A DNA stretch of 42,027 nucleotides from Nocardia nova NBRC 15556 (GTDB lineage Bacteria; Actinomycetota; Actinomycetes; Mycobacteriales; Mycobacteriaceae). The translations under genes were made by a program, and so were the position numbers. Shown piece after piece: positions 31,568 to 40,493 of the stretch (position 1 is its first letter; every line of letters starts with the position of its first letter). Location: positions 1 to 42,027 of the forward strand of contig NZ_BDBN01000087.1 in the NCBI RefSeq assembly GCF_001613005.1. Direction: 5' to 3'. A model generated the notes under the pieces. It worked only from the letters and a program-made list of their open reading frames with translations. It made no database searches and was not told the origin of the DNA.

Positions 31568-33805
31568 ATGGGGCGTCGAGTATCGGGTGTGCTGGCCTTC
31601 GCTGTCCTGGTCCTGATCGCGATCGCGACGGCCTGGGAGCAACAACCGCACGGATATCGCGACGCCGCGGCCCCTGCGACGGAATTCGGTGCCGCCCGTG
31701 CGCTGGCGACGATCCGGGAGATCGCCTCGCGGCCACACCCCGTCGGCACCGCCGAACACGACCGGGTGCGCGAGCATCTGGTGGGCAAGCTGCGAGAACT
31801 GGGGCTGGACACCGATGTTCGCTACGGCGTGGGCAAGTATCCGGTGGATCCGCATCGTGCGGTAGCGGTGCTCGGGCAGACCGGAAATATCGTCGCCCGC
31901 TGGCCGGGACGCGCCGCTACGGGAACCGTTTACCTTGTCGCGCATTATGATTCGGTGCCGTCCGGTCCCGGTGCGAACGACGACGGGGTCGGTGTCGCCA
32001 CCGTTCTGGAAGCGGTGCGTGCGCTGCGGGCGAGCGGACTGCAGCCGCGCAACGATCTCGTGGTGCTGCTCACCGACGCCGAAGAGGTGGGTCTGCTCGG
32101 CGCCGAGGCCTTCGCGACCTCCGGCGGCGCCGACCCGCGCGGCGGAGTGGTGATCAATCACGAGGCGCGCGGCGCCGGTGGTCCGCCGATGCTGTGGCGG
32201 ATCAGTCACCCCGACGCCGGGCTGATCAGTGTGGTCACCGGAGTACCGCATCCGAACACCGATTCGCTGTCCACGACCCTGGGCGGGGATCAGACCGGGA
32301 GCAATACCGATTTCGCGGCGCTGGACCCCCACGGCTTCCGGGTGCTCGACTGGGCCTTCGCCGGTCGGAACGCCTACTACCACAATCCGTTCGACGACCC
32401 GGACCACGTCGACCTGGCCACCGTGCAGCAATTCGGCGACAACACCACCGCCGCGGCGCGCGAATTCGCGGCGCGGGATCTGCGGGCCGCGGCCGATCAG
32501 CCGAATCGCGCGTACTTTCCGCTGCCGTTCGGTGAGCTGGTGGTGCTGCCGCTGTGGCTGGTGGTCGTGGCGGCGGTGGCTTCGGTGCTGCTCGCGGCGT
32601 GGGTGGTGTGGCGGATCCGCCGGACCGGTGAGGCGACGATCGGCCGGACTCTGGGCGCGGCGGCAACCGCTCTGGTGGCGGTTCCGATCGGAATGGGCGC
32701 CGTCTACGGATTGTGGAAAGCGATCACCGCGATCCGCCCGGAGTATCGCGCGCTGTTCGTCGATCCGTACCGCCCGCAGTTCTACGCCGCGGCCGTGGTG
32801 ATGGCGTGTGTGGCGGTACTCGCCGCTTGGTATGCGCTGTCGCGTCGACTGTTCGGGCCCTCCGCGACCGCCGTGGGCGTGCTGTGCGCGGTGACGGCGA
32901 TCGGTGCGGTGGTCACGGCTGCGGCGCCGGCCGCGGGTGTGATGGTGGTGGTTCCGGCCCTCGCCGCTGTCGTCGGCGTCGCGCTGACCTTCGCGGTGCC
33001 CGACCGCCCGCGGTTGCCGGTGCTCACCCTGTTCCTCGTCCCGGCGGCGGTCTTCGCCGGCGGCACCGCGTACGCGGCGCTGCAGACCGGACTCGCCGCC
33101 GCCGCATATCTCACCGCGCCCGTGGTGCTGATACTCGGCGGCTTGTTCACCCTCACCCTGACCCACGCGTGGCCGAGCCGTCGGGGCGTCCTTATCCCCG
33201 CGGCGGCGGTGGTCCTCACGGTGGCGCTCGCGGCGGCCGGGACGGTCGTCGACCGGTTCGACGCGCGGCATCCACTGATGTCGCAACTGTCCTATGCGCT
33301 CGATGCGAACAGCCGCGAGGCGCAGTGGATTTCCGCCGAGGCCCCGGATCGATGGACCCGCGGTTTCGTCGAATCCGGCTCGCCGCCCGGGGCATTCGCG
33401 CAGTTGTGGACCGACGCGGCATCCGCCGGCGCCGCCCCGGCGCACGATCTCCCCGGTCCTGTCGCCGAAGTCCTTTCCGACCGCACCGAGGCGGATCTGC
33501 GCACCGTGCGGCTGCGGCTGCGATCCACCCGTGGGGCCACCTCCGTCGCGCTGCGGTATACCGGGCCGGTGCGCGCACTCACGGTCGCGGGACGCGACAT
33601 CAACCCGGTGCCCGCCCAGGGGGTCCGGTTCTACGCGCCGCCCGCCGAAGGGGTCGATATCCAACTCACGGCGCCGGCCGGACCGCTCACTCTCCGGGCG
33701 GTCGATTACAGCCGGCTACCCGATGCTCATCTCGCCGACGCACCGGCCGACATCTACTACCGCCAGGACAGTACGGTCGCGGTGTTCACCACCCTCCGGT
33801 TGTGA
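31568..33805 (+). CDS. M28-family zinc aminopeptidase with C-terminal membrane domain
   Basis: 745 residues from ATG 31568. An N-terminal membrane anchor (about 7-22) precedes an M28 peptidase domain. Its di-zinc ligands are H126/D128 in AHYDS, D138 in GANDDG, the E172-E173 pair in DAEEVG, E199 in INHEARG and a later His in YYHNPFDD. After about residue 330 come roughly eight hydrophobic helices, then a C-terminal extracellular beta-rich domain (about 590-745). This arrangement resembles the ERMP1/FXNA-like branch, so the active domain faces outside. It would trim N-terminal residues from peptides. The start has no clear ribosome-binding site. Its stop is 16 bp from that of the convergent monooxygenase. 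Confidence 0.83.
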   Translation: MGRRVSGVLAFAVLVLIAIATAWEQQPHGYRDAAAPATEFGAARALATIREIASRPHPVGTAEHDRVREHLVGKLRELGLDTDVRYGVGKYPVDPHRAVAVLGQTGNIVARWPGRAATGTVYLVAHYDSVPSGPGANDDGVGVATVLEAVRALRASGLQPRNDLVVLLTDAEEVGLLGAEAFATSGGADPRGGVVINHEARGAGGPPMLWRISHPDAGLISVVTGVPHPNTDSLSTTLGGDQTGSNTDFAALDPHGFRVLDWAFAGRNAYYHNPFDDPDHVDLATVQQFGDNTTAAAREFAARDLRAAADQPNRAYFPLPFGELVVLPLWLVVVAAVASVLLAAWVVWRIRRTGEATIGRTLGAAATALVAVPIGMGAVYGLWKAITAIRPEYRALFVDPYRPQFYAAAVVMACVAVLAAWYALSRRLFGPSATAVGVLCAVTAIGAVVTAAAPAAGVMVVVPALAAVVGVALTFAVPDRPRLPVLTLFLVPAAVFAGGTAYAALQTGLAAAAYLTAPVVLILGGLFTLTLTHAWPSRRGVLIPAAAVVLTVALAAAGTVVDRFDARHPLMSQLSYALDANSREAQWISAEAPDRWTRGFVESGSPPGAFAQLWTDAASAGAAPAHDLPGPVAEVLSDRTEADLRTVRLRLRSTRGATSVALRYTGPVRALTVAGRDINPVPAQGVRFYAPPAEGVDIQLTAPAGPLTLRAVDYSRLPDAHLADAPADIYYRQDSTVAVFTTLRL

Positions 33806-33821
33806 ACACCGTGCCGGCGAA

Positions 33822-35288
33822 TCAGGCTCCGGCCACGCCTTCGGCATAGTCGGCCGGGTCGAAACGCCGTGTCTTCCATCGGAAGAGCAGCGTGGCGCCG
33901 GGCCAGTTGTTGGTGATGCGGCCCGAGGCGTTGCGATACCAGCTGGAGCAGAAGTTCCACGGCGTATCGGCCAGGCGCTTGCGCAGCCAGTCGTCCCAGG
34001 CCTGTTCGGCAGCGGGCTGTGCGGCGAGGAAGTGTCCGGGTTTGGCGGACAGATACTCCACCACCTGCCGGATGTAGCGGGCCTGTGATTCCAGCATGTA
34101 GATGATGGAGCCGGACCCCACATTGGTGTTGGGCCCGTACATCATGAACAGATTCGGGAAGCCCGGCACCGACATGCCCAGGAATGCCCGCGCACCCTCC
34201 GGCGCCCATTCGTCGGACAGTTTGCGACCGCCGAGGCCGTAGATGTTCATCGGCGCGAGGAATTCGGTGCCCTTGAATCCGGTGCCGTAGATGATCACGT
34301 CCACCGGATGCTCGACGCCGTCGGCGGTGCGGATTCCGTTCGCCGTGACCGCCTCGATCGCGGTGGTCTCCACGCTGACATTGGGCTGGGCGAGTGCGGG
34401 AAAATACTCGTTGGAGAACAGGCCGCGCTTACAGCCGGCGGCGTAGTCCGGAGTGAGCTTGGCGCGCAATTGTTCATCGGGCACGGCGTTGGCGCGATGC
34501 CGGTCGGCGATCGCGACCACCGGATGTTTGATCCACGGCACGTCGGTCAGCGCCAGCGCCATCACCTCGAAGAAGGTCCAGATGGCGAAGCGTTCGGCCC
34601 ACCGGCTGGGCGGAAAGTACTTGAACAGCGCGTGATGCAGGCCCGTGTATTCGGTGTCGAATTTCGGCAACACCCAGGCGGCGGAGCGCTGGAACAGGGT
34701 GAGATGCCCGACCGTCGGCTGAATGGCCGGAATGTATTGGATCGCACTGGCTCCGGTGCCGATGCACGCCACCCGCTTGCCCGTGAGATCGACGCTGTGG
34801 TCCCATTCGGCGGAGTGGAAGGCGGGACCGGTGAAGGTGTCGATGCCGGGGATATTCGGCATCGCCGGCCGCGAGAGCTGGCCCACCGCGGGAATCAGCA
34901 CGTCGGCGGTGAGGGTCTCACCGTCCGCGGTGCGCACCTGCCAGACGCCGCGGGCCGGATCGAATTCCGCGTCGGTGACCTCGATGCCGAAGCGGATCTT
35001 GCGCGGCAGATCGTGCTTCTCGGCGACCGCGCGCATATACGCGTGGATGTCGCGCTGCTGCGAAAACCGGCGAGGCCAATCGGATTTGGGTTCGAACGAC
35101 CACGAGTACAGCGGCGAGGGCACATCGCAGGCCGCGCCCGGATAGGTGTTCTCGCGCCAGACGCCGCCCAGATCGGCGGCCTTTTCGACGATGGTGAAGT
35201 TGTCGATACCGGCGCGCTGTAATTCCAGCGCCATGCCGAGGCCGGCGAATCCGGCGCCGATGATCACGATGGACGGCGTGGCAGTCAT
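33822..35288 (-). CDS. FAD/NADPH-dependent Baeyer-Villiger-type monooxygenase (paralogue of 2144-3622)
   Basis: 488 residues. The FAD motif is GAGFAG (11-16). The fingerprint FxGxxxHxxxW is F152, G154, H158, W162 followed by Asp163, and the NADPH site is GKRVACIGTGASA (170-182). Sequence colinearity with the window's first monooxygenase is high over the whole length, including MYGPNTN, GSIIYMLESQARYIRQ and SSWYRNASGRITNNWPG. The natural substrate is unknown; the group oxidises ketones, steroids or sulfides. It is divergent from the acyl-CoA synthetase gene across a 458-bp region rich in hairpins, so it may share regulation with fatty-acid activation. Confidence 0.88.
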   Translation of the reverse strand: MTATPSIVIIGAGFAGLGMALELQRAGIDNFTIVEKAADLGGVWRENTYPGAACDVPSPLYSWSFEPKSDWPRRFSQQRDIHAYMRAVAEKHDLPRKIRFGIEVTDAEFDPARGVWQVRTADGETLTADVLIPAVGQLSRPAMPNIPGIDTFTGPAFHSAEWDHSVDLTGKRVACIGTGASAIQYIPAIQPTVGHLTLFQRSAAWVLPKFDTEYTGLHHALFKYFPPSRWAERFAIWTFFEVMALALTDVPWIKHPVVAIADRHRANAVPDEQLRAKLTPDYAAGCKRGLFSNEYFPALAQPNVSVETTAIEAVTANGIRTADGVEHPVDVIIYGTGFKGTEFLAPMNIYGLGGRKLSDEWAPEGARAFLGMSVPGFPNLFMMYGPNTNVGSGSIIYMLESQARYIRQVVEYLSAKPGHFLAAQPAAEQAWDDWLRKRLADTPWNFCSSWYRNASGRITNNWPGATLLFRWKTRRFDPADYAEGVAGA

Positions 35289-35530
35289 AGTCGAAGAGTA
35301 GAGCGCCGGGCGGTCGGTTCCGAGAGATCAGCGGCCAATGAATCAATATTTCCGGCCACGCTGCGGTGGCCGCAGTGGACCGGACATGTGACTCCGCTGG
35401 ACAGTTCCGGCCCGCCGAACCTACTATCTATACCAGTTCCTCTTCAAAAAGCCTGTCCCGGTGGGTATTTGGCGTTTCGACGGCGCTGCAGGGGGTGTCG
35501 TCGCGCGTCCGGCGGCCATTCGGGACGGAT

Positions 35531-35560
35531 CTGCCGTATCCGGGTGCACCCGGACGGCAG
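35531..35560. other. Stem-loop 1 of the divergent region
   Basis: CTGCCG (35531-35536) pairs with CGGCAG (35555-35560). Inside lies the 14-bp self-complementary CCGGGTGCACCCGG (35540-35553). As RNA this gives an outer six-pair and an inner five-pair stem. It is only five bases from stem-loop 2. Its role is unknown. Confidence 0.6.
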
Positions 35561-35565
35561 GGACG

Positions 35566-35601
35566 GCTGCCCGTGGCGATCAGGGGTTCGCCACGGGCGG
35601 C
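35566..35601. other. Stem-loop 2 of the divergent region
   Basis: GCCCGTGGCGA (35569-35579) and TCGCCACGGGC (35588-35598) form a perfect 11-bp stem with an eight-base loop, extendable by three pairs including one wobble. It looks like a strong terminator or structured RNA element, but neither neighbouring gene ends here. Confidence 0.65.
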
Positions 35602-35746
35602 CGATTCATCCCCATGCCCGCGCTGTTCGCGCCGCGTGTCGCGGGAAAAGTGGACCATCTGGTCGGCCCGATAATCGCTACGTCCGGTTTCGGCTATCCT
35701 CGCGGCAGGTGTGACGTCGTTCACCGGTGAAGGAGTGCGGTTACTG

Positions 35747-37381
35747 ATGTTGAGCACGATGCAGGACGAGCAACTGTCGCTGGCCACTCTGCTGCGATAT
35801 GCGTCCACGTTCCACGGCGATGCCACGGTGTCGACCTGGACGGGCGACGGGGTTCGGACCATGACCTATCGGGAATTGGGCGCGGAATCGGCGCGGCTGG
35901 CCAACGCGCTGCGCGGGCTGGGGATCGACGTGGGCGACCGCGTCGCCACGTTCATGTGGAACAACAACGAACATATGGTCGCCTACGCCGCCGTTCCCGC
36001 GATGGGCGCCGTGCTGCACGCGCTGAACCTGCGGCTGTTCCCCGAGCAGGTCACCTACGTGGCCAATCACGCCGAGGATCAGGTCGTGATCGTCGACGGC
36101 TCGCTGCTGCCGATGTTCGCCAACTATCTGCCCACGCTGAAGACCGTCCGCCACGTCATCGTGGCCAACGGCAATGCCGCGGATCTGACCGCGCCCGAGG
36201 GCGTGCAGGTGCACTCCTACACGGAACTGCTTGCGGGACAACCGGATACCTACGATTTCCCGGTCGTCGACGAACGCTCCGCGGCCGGCATGTGCTACAC
36301 CTCCGGCACCACCGGCGACCCCAAGGGCGTGGTGTACTCGCACCGGTCCAATGTCCTGCACGCCATGCAGGTACTGACCAACGCGAGTATGGGATTCACC
36401 TCCTCCGACACCGTGCTGGCCATCGTGCCGCTGTTCCACGCCAACGCCTGGGGTCTGCCCTACGCGGCGATGCTGTCGGGGGCGAGCGTGCTGATGCCCG
36501 ACCGCTTCCTGCAGCCGGCGCCGCTGCTGGAGATGATGGCCGCGGTGCAGCCGACCTTCGCCGCCGCGGTGCCGACCATCTGGGGTGGCGTGCTGGCGCA
36601 GTTGGACGCGAAGCCGCAGGACATCAGGCATCTGCGCGAGGTGGTCGTCGGCGGGTCCGCGCTGCCGCCGTCGATGATGCGGGCCTTCCAGGAAAAGCAC
36701 GGGGTGCGACTGCTGCACGCCTGGGGAATGACCGAGACCTCGCCGCTGGGCAGCGTCGCGCACCCGCCGAAGGGTGTGACGGGCGAGGACGAATGGGAGT
36801 ACCGCTATACGCAGGGCCGGTTCCCGGCCCTGGTCCAGGCGCGCCTGGTCGGCGACGACGGCTCGGTGCTGCCCAACGACGGCGAGGCCGTGGGCGAACT
36901 CGAGGTGCGCGGCCCGTGGATCGCCGGGGCCTATTACTCACCGGAGGGTGCGTCCGTCGACCCCGACAAATTCGACGACGGCTGGCTGCGCACCGGCGAC
37001 GTCGGCAAGATCACGCCCAACGGCTATCTCACGCTGGTGGACCGGTCCAAGGATGTGATCAAGTCCGGCGGCGAATGGATCTCCTCGGTGGATCTGGAGA
37101 ACGCGATCATGGGTCATCCGGCCGTCGCGGAGGCCTCGGTTATCGGGGTGCCGGACGAGAAGTGGGACGAGCGGCCGCTGGTCGCGATCGTCCTCAAGGA
37201 GGGCGCGAGCGCCGAACCGGCCGAGCTGCGTGATTTCCTGGCGGACAAATTCGCCAAGTGGCAGCTGCCCGAGCACTGGACCTTCATCGACGAGGTGCCC
37301 AAGACGAGCGTCGGAAAATTCGACAAGAAGCGGTTGCGGGCGCGCTACGCCGACGGCGAATTGAGCGTCACGACGCTGTGA
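35747..37381 (+). CDS. Long/medium-chain acyl-CoA synthetase (FadD, AMP-binding)
   Basis: 544 residues from ATG 35747, with AAGGAG 11 bases upstream; ATG 35759 is an alternative. The AMP-binding P-loop YTSGTTGDPKG is at 184-194, the adenylate motif HAWGMTETSP follows, then DRSKDVIKSGGEWIS and the C-terminal lysine motif PKTSVGKFDKK. It activates a fatty or related acid with ATP and CoA. The sequence style (HANAWGLPYAAMLSGASVLMP) is that of the AlkK/medium-chain branch. A hotdog thioesterase and a second synthetase gene follow on the same strand. Its stop codon lies within the 23-bp tandem repeat array, so the last residues SVTTL are encoded by repeat sequence. Confidence 0.88.
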   Translation: MLSTMQDEQLSLATLLRYASTFHGDATVSTWTGDGVRTMTYRELGAESARLANALRGLGIDVGDRVATFMWNNNEHMVAYAAVPAMGAVLHALNLRLFPEQVTYVANHAEDQVVIVDGSLLPMFANYLPTLKTVRHVIVANGNAADLTAPEGVQVHSYTELLAGQPDTYDFPVVDERSAAGMCYTSGTTGDPKGVVYSHRSNVLHAMQVLTNASMGFTSSDTVLAIVPLFHANAWGLPYAAMLSGASVLMPDRFLQPAPLLEMMAAVQPTFAAAVPTIWGGVLAQLDAKPQDIRHLREVVVGGSALPPSMMRAFQEKHGVRLLHAWGMTETSPLGSVAHPPKGVTGEDEWEYRYTQGRFPALVQARLVGDDGSVLPNDGEAVGELEVRGPWIAGAYYSPEGASVDPDKFDDGWLRTGDVGKITPNGYLTLVDRSKDVIKSGGEWISSVDLENAIMGHPAVAEASVIGVPDEKWDERPLVAIVLKEGASAEPAELRDFLADKFAKWQLPEHWTFIDEVPKTSVGKFDKKRLRARYADGELSVTTL

Positions 37382-37450
37382 CATAGGGCGTTCCGACGCT
37401 GTGACACTGAGCGTCCCCACGCTGTGACACAGAGCGTCCCGACGCTGTGA
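37362..37450. repeat. 23-bp tandem repeat array with internal dyads over the fadD stop codon
   Basis: Three full 23-base copies start at 37372, 37395 and 37418, each reading (G/C)ACGCTGTGACA followed by a variable part and ending in AGCGTCCC or GGCGTTCC. A partial copy precedes (37362-37371) and another follows (37441-37450). Copies two and three contain the dyad GACGCT/AGCGTC around a nine-base centre, so each can form a small hairpin. The TGA at 37379-37381 ending the upstream synthetase lies in the first copy. Confidence 0.88.
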
Positions 37451-37629
37451 ACGATCCCGCAGCCGCGGCCGGAACATCCGGCCGCGGCTGCGGCGTGAGC
37501 GGGGCCGGTGGTGCCCGCCCGTGCCGGTCGGCGGGGATCACCGAACCTGTTGGCGCTATGTCAACAAGGTGTCGTAGGCTGAGCACCGACGTCCGGTGGG
37601 CGTTCGATCACGTGCAGAAAGGGTTGGCG

Positions 37630-38115
37630 ATGACCGAGACGAGCAGCGCCGAGACGAACAACGACACCCCCGCGTTCGCGGATGTCATGAACGGCGCGCT
37701 GGAGTTCACCATCCCGATCGCGCACAAGATGGGTGTCAAGGCACTCGAGGTGCGGCCCGGATTCGCGGCCACCACCGTGCCGATCGAGGGCAACGGCAAC
37801 CACTTCGGCGTCATGTACGCCGGCGTGCTGTTCACCGTCGCGGAAATTCTCGGCGGTGCGATTCCGATCGCCACCTTCGACAACGCCAAGTACTACCCGC
37901 TGGTGAAGGACCTGCAGATCTTCTTCCGCAAGCCGGCGAAAACCGATGTACGCGCCGAGGCTTCGCTGTCGGAGGAGGAGATCGCGCGGGTGATCGCCGA
38001 CGCCGAGGCCAACGGTAAGGCCGATTTCCCCCTCGAGGCCACGGTGACCGACGCCGACGGCGTGGTCGTGGCCGAGACCCGCGGGCTCTACCAGTTGCGC
38101 GCACACGGAAAGTAG
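37630..38115 (+). CDS. Hotdog-fold thioesterase (YiiD/DUF4442-like)
   Basis: 161 residues from ATG 37630, with AAAGGG about nine bases upstream. The core GNHFGVMYAGVLFTVAEILGG resembles the hotdog-fold segment with the acidic/His helix found in putative acyl-CoA thioesterases, and KYYPLVKDLQIFFRKPAKTDV is the following beta-strand pair. No catalytic assignment is certain. The position between two acyl-CoA synthetase genes on one strand suggests a role in hydrolysing acyl-CoA or balancing free acids. The first 20 residues are a Thr/Asn-rich tail. The 248 bp before it include the tandem repeat array. Confidence 0.72.
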   Translation: MTETSSAETNNDTPAFADVMNGALEFTIPIAHKMGVKALEVRPGFAATTVPIEGNGNHFGVMYAGVLFTVAEILGGAIPIATFDNAKYYPLVKDLQIFFRKPAKTDVRAEASLSEEEIARVIADAEANGKADFPLEATVTDADGVVVAETRGLYQLRAHGK

Positions 38116-38364
38116 GAAGTCCGGCAGGAGCGACTCCGCCCGCACGGCTGCGGTCGACCGATCGTGCGCGGCGGGGTTACGGTGAGGGCGCGTACCGTCG
38201 AAGGGGCGGTGTTGTATGCGCCCGACAGGGGAGCCCGCGTGGCCACGCAGCCGTAGCCTCCTCGCGGACCCCCGGCTCCACCGGGCGGGGACAGAGAGGT
38301 CCGGGGTCATGGGCGTGCACCGCCATCCGATGCGAGACAGTCGGCGCGGCAGGGGGATTCGAGC

Positions 38365-39999
38365 ATGACGGTGAATCTGTTACGCACGGTGATCGCACGG
38401 GCGTGGTCCGAGCTGGATTATCTGCGGCTGGCAATCGGCAGTGGCGTGATCGGCATCGACTCGCCGTTGACGTTGCTGTCCGCGGGCGACGCGCTACTGC
38501 GTCACGGTGCCCTGCCCGCGCTGCTGCGGCTCGCCGCCGGCCGCTACGGCGATCGCGCCGCCGTGATCGACGACCTCGGCACGCTGAGCTATCGGGAACT
38601 CGACGACCGCTCCAACCGCCTGGCCAACGAATGGCGCAAGCGCGGATTGCGCACCGGCGAGGGCGTGGCGATTCTGGCCCGCAATCACCGCGGTCTGCTC
38701 GACGCGGTCTTCGCCGCGGCCAAGTGCGGGGCCCGGATCATCCTGCTGAACACCGACTTCGCCGGGCCGCAACTACGCGATGTGACCGCCCGGGAGGGGG
38801 CGGATCTGCTGGTGTACGACGAGGAGTACGAATCCATCCTCGGCGATCTGAGCCCCGAGCGAGGAGCGTATCGGGCCTGGTCGGAGACCGGGCACACCTC
38901 CAGCCTGGAATCGCTGATCACCGCCGGCTCGCCCGCCACGCCGCCGTTCTCGCGCTCCGGCGCCAAGATCATCCTGCTGACCAGCGGCACCACCGGCACA
39001 CCCAAGGGCGCGCCGCGGTCGGAGCCGCGTTCGCTGGAACCGCTCGGCGCGATTCTCAGCAAGGTGCCGTTCCGGACCCGCGAGGTGACCGAATGCCCGG
39101 CGCCGCTGTTCCACACCCTCGGCTTCGCGATGTCGTTGCTGGCCATCGGTTTCGGCTCGACACTCGTGATCCGGCGGCGATTCGATCCGCAGCGGGTGAT
39201 CGACAGCATGGCCGAACATCACGCGACCGCGCTGATCGTGGTGCCGGTGATGCTCGCGCGCATGGTCGAACTGGGGCCGGAGGCGGTGAGTGAGCGGGAT
39301 CTGTCGGCGCTGCGCATCGTTTTCGTCGCCGGATCGCAGTTGGGTGCCGACCTGTGCCGGCGGGTGACCGCCATCTTCGGGCCGGTCGTCTACAACCTGT
39401 ACGGATCCACCGAGGTCGCTTACGCCACCGTCGCCACGCCGGAGGATCTGGCGGAGGAACCGGGATGTGTGGGCTCACCCGTGGCGGGCGCGGTAGTCGA
39501 GATCCTCGACGGGCAGGGCGAGCCGGTGCCGCCGGGGACCACCGGGCGGATCTTCGTCCGCAACGCGATTCCCTTCGACGGCTATACCGGTGGCGGCGGC
39601 AAGGAGCAGATCCGCGGGCTGATGTCCACCGGCGATGTCGGTCATTTCGATTCCGCCGGAAGGCTTTTCATCGACGGCCGCGACGACGACATGATCGTCT
39701 CGGGCGGGGAGAACGTGTTCCCGGCCGAGGTCGAGGAATTGCTCGACGCGCATCCGGACGTGCGAGAGGCTGCGGTCATCGGCGTGCCCGACGACGAATA
39801 CGGCGCCCGGCTGGTCGCTTTCGTCGTCCGCACCACCGAAACCCTCGGCGCGGAGGAGATCAAAGCGCATGTGAAGTCGAACCTGGCGCGTTACAAGGTG
39901 CCTCGCGAGGTGGTGTTCATCGACGAGCTGCCGCGCAACCCCACCGGAAAGGTCCTCAAACGCCGGCTGCGGGAATGGGGAGCGGGCGGCGAAGCGTAA
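38365..39999 (+). CDS. Acyl-CoA synthetase (FadD12/FadD2-like, AMP-binding)
   Basis: 544 residues from ATG 38365. The P-loop is LLTSGTTGTPKGAPR, the aromatic adenylate motif YNLYGSTEVAYATVA, then GRDDDMIVSGGENVFPAEVE, and the C-terminal catalytic lysine lies in PRNPTGKVLKRRL. The opening sequence and overall style match the mycobacterial FadD12 group, whose substrates are fatty acids activated to acyl-CoA. It follows the thioesterase gene after 249 bp, so it may have its own promoter. A 15-bp hairpin terminator lies just after its stop. Confidence 0.88.
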   Translation: MTVNLLRTVIARAWSELDYLRLAIGSGVIGIDSPLTLLSAGDALLRHGALPALLRLAAGRYGDRAAVIDDLGTLSYRELDDRSNRLANEWRKRGLRTGEGVAILARNHRGLLDAVFAAAKCGARIILLNTDFAGPQLRDVTAREGADLLVYDEEYESILGDLSPERGAYRAWSETGHTSSLESLITAGSPATPPFSRSGAKIILLTSGTTGTPKGAPRSEPRSLEPLGAILSKVPFRTREVTECPAPLFHTLGFAMSLLAIGFGSTLVIRRRFDPQRVIDSMAEHHATALIVVPVMLARMVELGPEAVSERDLSALRIVFVAGSQLGADLCRRVTAIFGPVVYNLYGSTEVAYATVATPEDLAEEPGCVGSPVAGAVVEILDGQGEPVPPGTTGRIFVRNAIPFDGYTGGGGKEQIRGLMSTGDVGHFDSAGRLFIDGRDDDMIVSGGENVFPAEVEELLDAHPDVREAAVIGVPDDEYGARLVAFVVRTTETLGAEEIKAHVKSNLARYKVPREVVFIDELPRNPTGKVLKRRLREWGAGGEA

Positions 40000-40002
40000 C
40001 GC

Positions 40003-40037
40003 CGGTTCCGGCGCCGGACGCACCGGCGCCGGAACCG
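40003..40037. terminator. Bidirectional hairpin terminator after the second acyl-CoA synthetase
   Basis: Bases 40003-40017 pair perfectly with 40023-40037 (15 Watson-Crick pairs, arms starting CGGTTCCGGCGCCGG) around the loop ACGCA. It lies between the stop of the + strand synthetase (39999) and the stop of the convergent minus-strand gene (40044), so it can serve both. Confidence 0.85.
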
Positions 40038-40043
40038 CACGGG

Positions 40044-40436
40044 TCAGCAGTTACGCAGTTCCGGGCTCTGATTGAGCAGTTGAGCGCGGGTGGAGATGAA
40101 GGTCGAGTAGGTGTCGCCGCCGACGGCGGACAGCGGGAAGGCCGCCACCCGATGGCAGTTCTGGAAGGCCAGCTTGATGCCGAAATGCCGCTCCAGGCTG
40201 CCGCGAATCGAATCCGACGCCATCGCGCGCAGCAGTTGGCCGCGGGCTGTCTCGTCCGGCGGGGGTACCTGGTTGTCCGCGAATTCTGCTGTGCCGGAAC
40301 GCAAGTCGGCGGCCACTCGGCTGACGACCTCGTAGGCGTACGGCAGGGAGGTGCGAACGCATTCGACGAATTCCTCGTCGCTGACCGGACCGCTTTCAGC
40401 GCGTTCGAGCAGTGCGGCTGGGACATCCAATGACAT
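40044..40436 (-). CDS. SCO5389-family conserved actinobacterial protein
   Basis: 130 residues from ATG 40436, with GAGGAG upstream. It matches the SCO5389 family I know from Streptomyces: MSLDVPAALLERAE at the start, EFVECVRTSLPYA, FADNQVPPPDETARGQLLRAMASDSIRGSLERHFG, then LAFQNCHRVAAFP, and a QLLNQSPELRNC end. The family is short, cytoplasmic and well conserved across actinobacteria, but I know of no established function. Two Cys residues in the second half (FQNC and the terminal C) are conserved in my recollection. It is monocistronic between a strong terminator and the nitronate monooxygenase gene. Confidence 0.82.
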   Translation of the reverse strand: MSLDVPAALLERAESGPVSDEEFVECVRTSLPYAYEVVSRVAADLRSGTAEFADNQVPPPDETARGQLLRAMASDSIRGSLERHFGIKLAFQNCHRVAAFPLSAVGGDTYSTFISTRAQLLNQSPELRNC

Positions 40437-40493
40437 GACGCTCTCCTCGTGGGATGGCGGGTGATGTCCCACGAGTCTAAACGAAAAACGTTG

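Larger units (their letters stand above)
35289..35746. other. 458-bp divergent intergenic region with two strong hairpins
   Basis: No gene is recognisable on either strand. A relatively AT-rich patch around 35410-35450 (ACTATCTATACC) could hold the promoter of the leftward monooxygenase gene. TATCCT at 35695-35700 could be a -10 for the rightward acyl-CoA synthetase gene. Between them lie two adjacent strong stem-loops, described separately. Confidence 0.55.

Noticed and set aside
31439..33664. 741-codon open frame on the minus strand
   Set aside because: It is antisense to the M28 peptidase, which has all metal ligands in order; the shadow is His/Arg/Gly-rich.
37362..37450. CRISPR array
   Set aside because: The repeat units are directly adjacent, without spacers, and no cas gene is present.
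37362..37450. ECF41 promoters, because the repeat's reverse strand contains TGTCACA
   Set aside because: No CGTC follows after 16 bases in any unit; the resemblance is limited to the -35-like heptamer.
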